From NCBI RefSeq assembly GCF_051020765.1, contig NC_134936.1, positions 186,001 through 250,000 on the forward strand: 64,000 bases of DNA. Direction: 5' to 3'. Of the stretch, positions 20,301 through 28,477 are shown piece after piece. Below the pieces are notes generated by a model. It searched no databases. It saw nothing but the letters and a program-made list of their open reading frames with translations, and was not told the DNA's origin. Source of the DNA: Lasioglossum baleicum (taxonomy: Eukaryota > Arthropoda > Insecta > Hymenoptera > Halictidae). How positions within the stretch are numbered: the stretch's first letter is position 1; each line of letters starts with the position of its first letter. Made by a program: the position numbers and the translations under genes.

Positions 20301-22536
20301 ATTGTGGGCAGAGCGATGCGGTTGGGACGATCCCATTCCCGATAACCTTCAGAAGGAGTGGCAAGAGTATAGCACTCAATTGCCGGATTTAGAAGCGATC
20401 AGGATTCCCCGGAAACTCGCCTCGGACCCGGCATTAACCCAAACTCTTCATGGGTTCGCTGATGCCTCGTCCAAGGCCTACGCGGCGGCTGTCTACGTAC
20501 GAAGCGTACTTCGAGACGGAACCGTGTGGGTCACACTTCTCGTAGCGAAGTCTAGAGTCGCTCCAGTTAAAACTGTCAGCATTCCACGCCTCGAGTTGTG
20601 CGCAGCATTGCTGCTCGCACGATTAATGACCTTTGTTCAATCTTCACTACACTCCCGAAATTATGAGTGTCATTGCTGGACTGATTCGAGCATTACGCTC
20701 ACGTGGCTCAACCAATCTCCATCGAAGTGGAAAACCTTCGTCGCCAATAGAGTTTCTAAGATACAGACTCTTCTTCCGGATGCACAGTGGCATCATGTTT
20801 CCACTCTCGACAATCCAGCTGACTGTGCCTCGAGAGGCGTAACTCCATCCAAGCTCAGGATACACCATATATGGTGGTCCGGCCCGTCGTGGCTTAAACA
20901 AACCTCGGACAAGTGGCCGCAAATCTCGGTCAAACCTAACTCTCTAGCCAGAACAGAGGCACGCCCTGTAAGAATAGAAACTTTGGTTTCCACAACGGAC
21001 CAACATGACTTGGCATTGCGATTCTCGTCGTGGTCCAAATTATTGAGAGTCACCGCCTATGTTCTTCGGTTCATTGAGCGTCTTCGCATGAACGTAACTC
21101 CAAGTGCAATTCCTGCACAAGAAAGGCCCGCATCCCTAGTCCTGTCGCCGGACGAAATTGCCAAAGCCAAGGAGCATTGGCTGCGACAAATTCAGTTCGA
21201 TGACTTTCCACATGACCGGCAGACACTAGTCGCAACCGGGACAGTCCCAAAGTCGAGTCCGTTGGCTGCACTGGTCCCGTACATCGATGCGAAGGGCCTC
21301 ATACGAGCAACGGGGCGCTTATCCAAATCTCAGTTGCCGGAAAGCGCAAAACACCCAATTATTCTGCGGTCACACCCTCTCCTCATCCTCCTGATCAAGT
21401 GGACTCACCTTAAGCATTTGCATTCCGGTCCTCAACTCACCCTAGCCTGCCTTCGCAACGACTATTGGATCTTGCGAGCGCGAGCAACCGTACGTGCTGT
21501 TTTACACCAGTGCGTCGCGTGCACTCGTGAACGGGCTTTAATACCAAACGAGCTCATGGGGGACCTGCCAGCATCACGCATCACTCAAGTAGAGAGAGCC
21601 TTCATCCACACAGGGGTCGACTATGCAGGCCCAATCCAAGTTCGAACCGCACCTGGCCGAGGACACAAATCGACCAAGGCATACATTGCGCTTTTCATTT
21701 GCCTCACAACTAAGGCCATTCACCTCGAGCTTGTGAGTGACTACTCATCCTCCGCGTTTGTAGCTGCTTACCACCGATTTGTGTCCAGGCGAGGCCTCCC
21801 AAAGTCAATGTCCTCGGATAACGGCACGACCTTTCAAGGGGCAGAGCGAGAGCTCGCCGCCGCTTACAAATCCGTCATCCGAAATGCGGATTTTCAAAAT
21901 TCGCTCGCCGTCAACGGTGTTGCTTGGCACTTCCTGCCACCCGCTGCCCCTCATTTCGGGGGTTTGTGGGAAGCGGCGGTCAAGAGTGTCAAGCACCATC
22001 TCAAAAGATGCATAGGCGCTCACACCTTAACGTTTGAAGAAATGGCCACGTTTCTTTGCCGCGTCGAGGCGTGTTTAAATTCACGTCCTCTTGCCCAAAC
22101 ATCCGAGAGCATTGACGACTACACGACCCTGACCCCAGGGCATTTTCTGATCGGCTCAGCTCTAGTTGCGATACCAGAACCGAGCGTACTTAATGTAACC
22201 GAAAACCGATTATCTCGATGGCAGTTACTTCAACGTCTCACCGAAATTTTTTGGAAAACGTGGACGACCGACTACATGCAGACGTTACACCAACGGCCGA
22301 AGTGGAGGGTGGTGCAAGGACTGGCCAAAGTTGGTCAGATCGTTCTCGTCCGAAATCCCAACAATCCGCCGTGCAAGTGGGAATTGGGACGGATCTCTGC
22401 GTGCCATCCCGGCGACGACGGACTCGTCCGCGTCGTCACAATTCGAACTGCACAATCCGAGTATAAGCGCCCGATTACTAAACTCTGTTTTCTCCCGGTC
22501 GCCATCAATGAGATGAGCGAACCGTCCGTGACATAG
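17317..22536 (+). CDS. BEL/Pao Gag-Pol polyprotein, intact
   Basis: An uninterrupted 1,739-codon frame; the more likely start is ATG 17326 or 17335 (MEELLIKQNRIL), because 17317 is GTG. Order: N-terminal helical Gag; a Gag domain of the type common in BEL (RIYLPSFDGTFAKWESFRDR, about residues 125-280); cysteine-rich zinc-binding region (CPVCKQSHLLYQC, CVNCFSIKHMATHC, CKECNQRHH); retropepsin-like protease with DQGS near residue 462; RT with TYVDDCLFGDD (YVDD at 19930-19941); RNase H-like block (HGFADASSKAYAAAVYV, CWTDSSITLTWL); integrase H-H-C-C region (HLKHLHSGPQ to CVAC) and DDE core with Asp 21619, Asp 21817 and Glu 21970; C-terminal BEL tail. All key residues are present. It should produce virus-like particles, reverse transcribe and integrate. 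Confidence 0.96.
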   Translation: MPIMSNMEELLIKQNRILHSINRALTNFKKLGQAKMTIATTTNRITVLKEAFNQAQDLNARIAAMVDDETEATLPYFQEDHFERCEERYLEALDFMSEMLVTNTPSTSTNQIVSTQSHGPSRLPRIYLPSFDGTFAKWESFRDRFKSLVINDKSLSDVERLHYLASALKGDAIDLIANLPITDQNFHVAWQLFHTRFEKPRRLIMTHLTELFSLPTVTTKSPKELQKLRDRIHMSTKALRNLGRPVDMWSDIIVYLGVQRLDRSSRKAWELKLKNVREFPTFNDFDEFLDERINQLESMVPEISETSTDNGKVKPSKQKTISTHSTTVVNLTCPVCKQSHLLYQCKPFLAKSPSERFEIVKSNKRCVNCFSIKHMATHCQSKHSCKECNQRHHTLLHFPSKSEQPSAAPTKREIPTSSEDDTEISSNLVSNIPTHYRVLLSTARVQVRSEQGRNIAVRALLDQGSVATLMTERVAQLLRLHRTKRHIRITGIGEAQSVAQHVAEIIITPERRDQPAYSTTAVILRSLTKYVPPKCKSWFNWTHISDVELADREPMSSDPIDLIIGADVYSQLILDGIRKGSPATPVAQNTTLGWILSGPIAPPEPTQSIDVHHSTVVIDLDRTLRKFWEIEEIPSHVTTTPDDEKCEQHFKATHSRQPDGRYVVRLPFKHSPPLELGDSRMAALRSLHRVERRLHSNPTHADMYRAFMLEYEALGHMRKVSQENTKSDPSRYYIPHHAVFRDSSATTRLRVVFNASCRTTTGQSLNDHLFNGPKLQGDLIAILLRWRQYRFVYTADIAKMYRQIRVDSQDVDYQRILWRNSPSDPVDEYQLLTVTYGTTSAPFQALRVMKQLSQDEGAKFPLAIPVLQHQTYVDDCLFGDDSRIRLNQIRDQLNAVLAAGCFRLRKWASNDPSMLSAIDPSDHGLATGKTLSAEDTVPILGISWNPAHDEFHFRISSQPAVPSTKRTILSTIARLFDPLGWVTPVIIKAKMLMQQLWAERCGWDDPIPDNLQKEWQEYSTQLPDLEAIRIPRKLASDPALTQTLHGFADASSKAYAAAVYVRSVLRDGTVWVTLLVAKSRVAPVKTVSIPRLELCAALLLARLMTFVQSSLHSRNYECHCWTDSSITLTWLNQSPSKWKTFVANRVSKIQTLLPDAQWHHVSTLDNPADCASRGVTPSKLRIHHIWWSGPSWLKQTSDKWPQISVKPNSLARTEARPVRIETLVSTTDQHDLALRFSSWSKLLRVTAYVLRFIERLRMNVTPSAIPAQERPASLVLSPDEIAKAKEHWLRQIQFDDFPHDRQTLVATGTVPKSSPLAALVPYIDAKGLIRATGRLSKSQLPESAKHPIILRSHPLLILLIKWTHLKHLHSGPQLTLACLRNDYWILRARATVRAVLHQCVACTRERALIPNELMGDLPASRITQVERAFIHTGVDYAGPIQVRTAPGRGHKSTKAYIALFICLTTKAIHLELVSDYSSSAFVAAYHRFVSRRGLPKSMSSDNGTTFQGAERELAAAYKSVIRNADFQNSLAVNGVAWHFLPPAAPHFGGLWEAAVKSVKHHLKRCIGAHTLTFEEMATFLCRVEACLNSRPLAQTSESIDDYTTLTPGHFLIGSALVAIPEPSVLNVTENRLSRWQLLQRLTEIFWKTWTTDYMQTLHQRPKWRVVQGLAKVGQIVLVRNPNNPPCKWELGRISACHPGDDGLVRVVTIRTAQSEYKRPITKLCFLPVAINEMSEPSVT

Positions 22537-22728
22537 TCATGCGCGTTTGCAGCGTTGATTCCGTTTCGATTTTATCCGCGTGTACATAGCGTATCTTAGC
22601 ATTAAGTAAGTAGGATTAAGTTGTAAATCTCGCTGTCATACCATGACTTCCCAGTCCAACCTGTAGACCATCAGGTCACACCGTTCATGTCTCTCCTGTT
22701 GAACGTACACGTTCAACGGGGGGCGGCA
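22537..22728 (+). promoter_or_regulatory. BEL 3' untranslated region with polypurine tract
   Basis: Between the polyprotein stop and the 3' LTR. The last bases, ACGGGGGGCGGCA (about 22716-22728), are the purine-rich tract that would prime plus-strand synthesis. Confidence 0.75.
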
Positions 22729-23260
22729 TGTTCAGGAATCAGAGCTGAACTTCGGAAAGTATCAGGGCGTCTCATCCAATCACTACGCGATTATGGGACT
22801 GCCATTGTATGAGACGCACCTGTTACCTCTCCCAAAAATCAGGCTACTAAAAGAGCCAATTAGCGCGTCGTATCATCGGCTCGCGACCGACTCCCGAATT
22901 GCGGAACGCGCTTTTCGCTTTCTTCCATGCGCAACCGTCATTGCGACAAGACCGCGACATACTCGATCTCGTTTTAGTGGATTGTTAATACCCGTTAACA
23001 TTGACCAAGTACGACGAAACTAGTACCAACGGAGTCTAAACTTCTCTTGTTACGCGTCGCGCTACCATTTAGTACGAGTAGTGCCAAAGTGCGTGTAATC
23101 TAGTAATAAACGTCCGTACCACGTGTTCGTCGTGCGGCAACCGAACAAGAACGAGGTGTGTCTCATTTACATCTCTCAGGCTACCGGCACCCGCCGCCTC
23201 GATTTTCAAACCTTCTTACAAGGTTGTCTCAGCAACCAGGGATCACCCGATTCCTCAACA
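22729..23260 (+). repeat. BEL 3' LTR
   Basis: 532 bp, reads as identical to 16709-17240, followed by the CACAT duplication at 23261-23265. Confidence 0.95.
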
Positions 23261-23629
23261 CACATGTATCATTCCATGCAAAATAGGACTCCTGTTTCGA
23301 ATTTTGTTCAAATTTGGATATGGTGCAGTCTTTAGTAAAATATGAACGTATCTCAAAGAGAATTCTTTGAAATCTTGAAAATTGATGGTTCTACGCGGAC
23401 GTGGAATATGAGGTGTCACAACTTTTTCATTAAATTATAACGGCCAAACTAACAAAACAATGACAATTTTAGTTTTGGGTGCACATAGTGAAACCATAAG
23501 AGTATTTAATAAAAATTATTTCAGTTGAAAAAATATTTATTTTGATAGTTTATTTTGCATTTGTTTTTTAAACAGGCGCATTGCTATCATACCGCCAGGA
23601 AATTGGAAAAATAAAAATAATTATAATAT
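23261..23629 (-). repeat. Right foldback arm, piece between BEL and solo LTR
   Basis: Reverse complement of about 5325-5700 of the left arm, with very few differences (shared GGAGTCCTATTTTGCATGGA in reverse complement). It begins with the duplicated CACAT of the BEL insertion. Confidence 0.85.
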
Positions 23630-24620
23630 TGTAACAGACCTGCACCGGGCAGGCCTGTTACTAGTAGAACCGAGTATCAAGGCGCGCCGAATAGAACCGA
23701 ACCGAGCCGAACTAAACCGAACCGAACCGTCGCGCATCAACGATACACACCCCGCGCCGCGCGACCACCGCGCCACGAAGCGAATACCGATGGGAACGAG
23801 TCGACAGTTTTTCCCACGCGCGTGAGAAACATCGAGAGAACATTCGCGAAGTTCCGCACCGCACCGTCGCCCGAACCACCGACTGAACAGCTATAAAAGC
23901 TGCTACGCAACCGCGGGAGCGCCTTCTTAGCTGAGACACGACTCAGATCGGATCGTTCCTGTTAATATCCTCTGTAAGTATCCCTTCCGGTGACGAACTA
24001 CGTTCCACCAAACGAAATACGGCGCACCGCCATTTTGTTAACCACTATTCCTGATCCATGGGAGCATTCCACCGGTGACGAACTACGTTCCACCGAAGGA
24101 GAGTAAGGCGTACCGCCACTCTGAAAGGCCAAGGTGTACCACTAGCTATCTCGTCAAGACGTACCGTCCACGAGAACGAACGACGAGCATGATGAACCAT
24201 CACTCGTCACCGTAGAACCGCCCGAGAGGATTATGGCATATGGCGAACCGCCACGTCAAATATCCGACCGACCTGACTCGGGCAGGGATTTCCCTACCGT
24301 CCTAGTTGTCCGTTTTCCTGTCTCGAAACACGTTCGCGACGCGTCCGAGAAAGTTACGCGTCACCGTACCTGAAAATCGCGATCACCGAGTCATTGTTCG
24401 CGAAGACCGAAATACGAAAGCCGCGTTCGCGAACTCGCCGGCAGCGAGCATGTCAGTGAAATCGCCTGTGTCGTTATTCTGAAACCCGCGTACCACGTCC
24501 AGTTCCCCATCGACATTTTTCCTCTCGTTGAACATCGAACTCTGGATCGGCGAGCTATAAGGACGAAGAGGAAGTCTCCGACGTGAAAAGGACGATCCCG
24601 GAGGAAACCAGGATGTTACA
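23630..24620 (+). mobile_element. Solo LTR of 991 bp, TGTAACAG family
   Basis: Starts TGTAACAGACCTG and ends GGATGTTACA, flanked by ATAT on both sides (23626-23629 and 24621-24624). The left foldback arm near 5330 serves as an empty-site control. A TATA-like CTATAAAAGC at about 23890 is followed within 40 bp by a possible initiator. Two related units beginning CCGGTGACGAACTACGTTCC (about 23988 and 24072) form an internal direct repeat. The 4-bp TSD fits Ty3/gypsy. No internal region of this family is in the window. Confidence 0.85.
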
Positions 24621-24867
24621 ATATAGCCCCAAATGTGCCCTTTGCGGACCCGTTTTTAAAAATACTGATACTTGAAAATTGGCGACATGAAAATTATTTA
24701 AAGAGAACGCTGCATCGAAATACAAACGCGCGGCGGGTGTCCTGTCGGTCGAAGCTAGAAGGGTCTCACAGACGAGCCTACCCACACATTTGAAAGGTCG
24801 GGCCGTCGGGCCCGATTCCTCTGACGTCACAGTGCCGACCGATGTCGGCTCCACTGTGCGCGTACCC
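24621..24867 (-). repeat. Right foldback arm, outer end
   Basis: Contains the terminal inverted repeat (CCACTGTGCGCGTACCC) and sequence matching 4973-5320 of the left arm, with clear divergence in the first 200 bp. TTA at 24868-24870 is the target duplication within the Tc1 gene. Confidence 0.8.
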
Positions 24868-26176
24868 TTACCGTTTCAGCCGAATGCAGCCCAAACCATT
24901 ACACATCCTCCTGCATGTACTCTTGTCGTTTTTACACTTTTTCATCATGCAGATCGTGCCAGTAATACTAATACCCATCTGGGCCGTCCAAATTAAATCT
25001 TTTTCCATCAGAAAAAATCATCGTCTTCCACTTTTCGGTCCACGACATATGATATTCTGCTAACTTTAATTTCTCCACCTTGTGGAATTTAGTTAGCGGC
25101 TTTGGGGGTAGTATACCCTCGATTTGTAACTAAAAAATAGAATCTTACTAGATTTTGGGTCGAAACATGGGTTTGGTAGTTTTCACTTAGTGTCCTTATT
25201 ATTGCAAATTTTGGGCTGGGTGAGGGCTCATTCTAAAGAGGAAGGTTCAACGCAGTGCGCTCTTCTCATCTAATAAGTCAAAAAAGTCTTATAGAGACAA
25301 AAAATGCATTGAAATCTGCGGGTTTTTTTCTAGATTTTTTCTCTACTTTGGGCCCTCATATTATTGGTTATTAACATAATCTCGTTAACCTCGTGAGAAA
25401 AGCGCACTGCGTCTAACCTTCCTCTTTAGAATGAGCCCTCACCCAGCCCACAATTTGCTTAAATAAGGTCAAACAACGTTAAGTACGGGACCCATATTTT
25501 CGACCCAAAATCTAGTAAGATTGTAGGTATTTTCTAGTTACAAATCGAGCCTGTACTACCCCCTTAAGCATATTTTGCCGTGATTTTTGAAAAATTTTAC
25601 CTTTGTCCCTGTAGGTTAATTTTTTTTGGATGACCTGTAGATTTTTTACTGCCGTATTTTTCTTTTAATTTTAAAAAATTGTTTACGACATTTAATGAAC
25701 TTTTCAATCTTCTTGCAATTTCTGTGTTAGAGAGACTCATATTGTGGAAAACAATAATTTGGGCCTTTTCGTTATCATTTAACGATTTCCCCGTGTCATT
25801 GTGCTCTAATAATATTAAACGAACTTAACTTATTTTTTATAATTCTTAAACTTCATAAATCTGTGTACTTGCCACACAAAAACGTTCAAAAAATTGCTGT
25901 ATCAATAGTATAATAATTTTTAAATATTTCCCCGTGAACATAAGATTATTTCGTATGTCGTACTCGATAATTTTCAAAGAATTTTTGAAACAGGTACATC
26001 TTTACACTAATACTGTTGATAGTCGACTTACTGCTTACACAATGTGTAGAACACATTCTTGCGAAATAAAAAGAAATGCCACAGTGCACTTCCGAAAACG
26101 AAAATAAAAGTAGAAGCAGTAAACCAGCCGATGCGGCTAGTGAAGAGCCGAGCGGCTATCATTATTTCGGCCACTG
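24868..26176 (-). mobile_element. Tc1 transposon, N-terminal transposase part and TIR
   Basis: Ends at the inverted repeat CTATCATTATTTCGGCCACTG, followed by TA (26177-26178). Minus-strand coding remnants are a helix-turn-helix region (SLSNTEIARRLKSSLNVV, about 25720-25640) and the first catalytic block (MSWTEKWKTMIFSDGKRFNL, about 25060-25000) followed by the WHD and MQED area, with stop codons and frame changes. It continues at 4972 after the foldback insert. A MITE (25104-25563) also interrupts it. Own sequence of the whole Tc1 copy is about 1.5 kb, normal for the family. Confidence 0.85.
25104..25563. mobile_element. MITE with GGGGGTAGTA ends
   Basis: A 460-bp palindromic element. GGGGGTAGTATACCCTCGAT on the left is the inverse of the right end (ATCGAGCCTGTACTACCCCC). 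Inner inverted blocks include GAATGAGCCCTCACCCAGCC. It interrupts the Tc1 transposase remnant. The flanks are TTT and TTA, so the duplication is uncertain. Confidence 0.75.
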
Positions 26177-27620
26177 TACTAGGGAAAATATATTTACTTA
26201 TTTTACACATACCACTCCTTGTTCTAGGCCTGTGGACTAAAAGACATGAGATTCAATCAAGTATTATTATGTGTATCAAGAGCATTCGGTGCAATCGCAT
26301 CTATTATTTGGGCAAGAGCTGTTAATGCACCGGTCGAGCATCCATCTTCAAAATGCACATACAGTTACTTGGAATCCGTACAACCATCCATACGACCATG
26401 TCCGAACAGAAAACGAGGGAAACACGTTAAAGATTCTCGAAAATAAGTGTCGTTTCACTAAATGTGTCTTGTAATAATAAATAGGCATAATTATATCCAT
26501 CGTATTATCTCATATATTTGTATAGCGTCTTTCACGATTTTATCAGAATTACTTCCACAAATTATAATTTTATACACATAATACAAAAGTGATTTTTCTT
26601 CAGATCTAACATAAATCGATCGATTTCATTTGTAAATAAAATCGAATGATTTACACAATAATAATAGAAAATGGAAATGTAACAGTATGTAATACATTTT
26701 AAATAACATAATTTTAATAATTATACTCACCAGTTTTACAGTATATACTATTTACTTTACAGTATCAACGAGCTACTAAATTTTCCACGTTATCCGCGGA
26801 TCACAATTTTTAACTTTGGGACTTTGTTTGGACTAGTTAGGAGATAAACATACTAAAAGTCCCTACTCCTAGGAGATGAGCGGGGAGCAGGGGGGCACGT
26901 AGAAGGTCCCCTTTTTCGGTTTCCCGCTTATATCTCGGAAACTATGCGTCCTAGCGATAAGACCATTCTATATAAAATTAAAACTGACAAAATGTGCCAC
27001 AAGATTGATTGGATTCAGTTTTTCGCTATCTCGCATAGTTTCCGAGATATCCGCGCTCAAAGATCACTAATTATGAAAAAGAAAATATGTAGCCGGGTGA
27101 AATTCGGGATTTTAATCAAGCTTGAACCATTCAATAGCCTACCAAAAAGACCGCTCTCTGACAAGGTTCAGCCCCATATCTCACCTGTAAGGGTAGTTAT
27201 TGAGAAAAATCGAAATGCGAATGTTTGGCCCATTTTCCCTATTTATTGACAATTAAAAATTCTGAAAAAAATCTGACACATTTCGGATACCAAACCACAT
27301 ATTAGGTATTATATCCAGATTTTTCCGTTGCAAACTATGGTTGTAAAAAATGAAAAACACGAATAAAATCGAAAAAATGCAGATTTCATATAAAAGTAGG
27401 TCTCGTACCAGTTCAGAATTAATTTAGCAATGAGATATTATCAAAAGTGTTCAATTTTTTCAGATTTTTGTGAGTGGTGCAACAATGTTGAAGAAAATAA
27501 AAACTACTTTTTGCGGCGTTTTTCCTAAGTTACACTTCTTTCTTCCAGTAAGAATAATAGTAGTGATAGTAGAATAATAGTAGTAATAGGAGTAAGAACC
27601 GAAAAAACATCTGATTAACT
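26177..27620. other. Unassigned sequence right of the Tc1 nest
   Basis: No recognised gene. Short plus-strand frames at 26246-26470 overlap in two phases (for example HTVTWNPYNHPYDHV) and could be a decayed exon adjoining 3601-4282 before the Tc1 insertion. At about 26930-27060 a block contains ATCTCGGAAACTATGCG and its inverse CGCATAGTTTCCGAGAT, which suggests a MITE-like repeat. A TAG/ATAG-rich simple repeat lies at about 27550-27600. The rest shows nothing I can name. Confidence 0.4.
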
Positions 27621-27624
27621 TAGA

Positions 27625-27695
27625 AAAAAAAATTGAGCTGACCGGGGATTCGAACCGGGTCCAAAAAGTCTTCAACGGTTCCTTAGTCAGAGACC
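27625..27695 (-). repeat. tRNA-like (SINE-type) fragment
   Basis: On the minus strand a perfect internal promoter B-box-like motif, GGTTCGAATCC, sits in CCCGGTTCGAATCCCCGG. CTGAC upstream can pair with GTCAG downstream, and a T-run terminator-like stretch follows. The A-box is weak and no cloverleaf closes properly, so this is more likely a tRNA-derived SINE remnant than a functional tRNA. Confidence 0.35.
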
Positions 27696-27698
27696 ATT

Positions 27699-28410
27699 TT
27701 TTTTTTAAAAAAAAAAAGCTTTATTCAGGAAACAATGATGAACAGATGGCACATTGTTACATGTAGAGAATATACTACAACACATATCGGAAACAAAAAA
27801 TATATAAACGAGTTGAATGGTCAATAAATTTAACGCTCACAACCACTTTAACTTATTCTATGTCTTAAAGGCTGGTCTTATACATAACTATAACTATTTT
27901 TTAAATTTATCCATAATTCTGGATTCTTTTTTTTTGCGCGTTCTAATTCTTCCGTAAAAAAAAATAACAGAAAAAAGACGGAATTTTAATTTCTTAACCT
28001 CTATGTATCGGGTTGCGGGATATATACATATGTACAGAACAATGCGGAAAACTTATCTGACTATCACTTGCACACTATTATTTACATACTCATTCATTCA
28101 TTCATTCAATCTTGTACTTTTTGATATCTATATATGGTATACTAAAGTTGTTGCTATCTAGATTATCTTATTTATGTATATTTAGTAACAAACTTTAGCT
28201 GTCGCAGCCTGCATCAGTCTTATTATTTACTCGCTTTTTAGCCACCAATATATTTTGGTGTTTTTGTAGTATTTATTTTCGATATCTCTCTTAGGGAGAG
28301 ACATATTATAGACTAGTTTTGATCTGAGAGAAAGGTCATTGCTGTTAGGATTATGTGGATATAGGATCCTTTTATCACTAGATTTCCTCCCTATCTTAAT
28401 ACATAACAAT
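27699..28410 (-). pseudogene. LINE A, C-terminal end, 3' UTR and poly-A tail
   Basis: On the minus strand a 60-codon tail (KRILYPHNPNSNDLSLRSKL and onward, ending WWLKSE-stop at 28227) is followed by about 500 bp of AT-rich UTR, an AATAAA signal (27720-27725) and an A-rich tail at about 27699-27716. Strand, composition and position suit the missing 3' end of LINE A, whose coding sequence stops at the Helentron-like terminus at 49495. If so, the Helentron array was inserted into LINE A. The link is inferred; the tail could belong to another LINE copy. Confidence 0.5.
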
Positions 28411-28417
28411 GGATGTT

Positions 28418-28474
<57 letters not shown>
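28411..28474. repeat. Helentron-like head with (TA)n microsatellite
   Basis: ATGGATGTTTGTA leads into about 50 bp of TA repeats. The same head (AAAAATGGATGTTTGTA) recurs at 43834-43850 and 46854-46881. A (TA)n-derived open frame of alternating I and Y here is not a gene. Confidence 0.65.

Positions 28475-28477
<3 letters not shown>

Larger units (their letters stand above)
16709..23260 (+). mobile_element. Intact BEL/Pao LTR retrotransposon
   Basis: A complete 6,552-bp element: 5' LTR 16709-17240, single polyprotein frame 17317-22536, 3' LTR 22729-23260. Both LTRs start TGTTCAGG, end CTCAACA, are 532 bp long and read as identical. The flanks are CACAT on both sides (16704-16708 and 23261-23265), the 5-bp duplication usual for BEL/Pao. 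The opposite foldback arm carries the unoccupied target near 5685-5710 with a single ATGTG/CACAT, which proves the boundaries. Identical LTRs, an open frame and an empty-site counterpart indicate very recent insertion. Confidence 0.97.
4973..24867. mobile_element. Foldback DNA element, Harbinger-like, interrupted (outer nest)
   Basis: Both ends carry GGGTACGCGCACAGTGGA as inverted repeats (4973 onward and up to 24867), flanked by TTA at 4970-4972 and 24868-24870. A 3-bp TTA/TAA duplication fits the PIF/Harbinger pattern. The element has long arms. The left arm is 4973-5737 plus 7381 to about 7545. The right arm is pieces 9193-9278, 16465-16708, 23261-23629 and 24621-24867, which are reverse complements of the left arm by eye. 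The arms enclose a centre at about 7546-9192 without a recognisable transposase. Removing the inserted LTRs, gypsy-2 and BEL leaves about 4 kb. It interrupts a Tc1 transposase gene. The class is inferred from the TSD only. Confidence 0.75.

Noticed and set aside
17235..22023. Minus-strand frames opposite the BEL polyprotein
   Set aside because: Short antisense shadows of the verified polyprotein frame.
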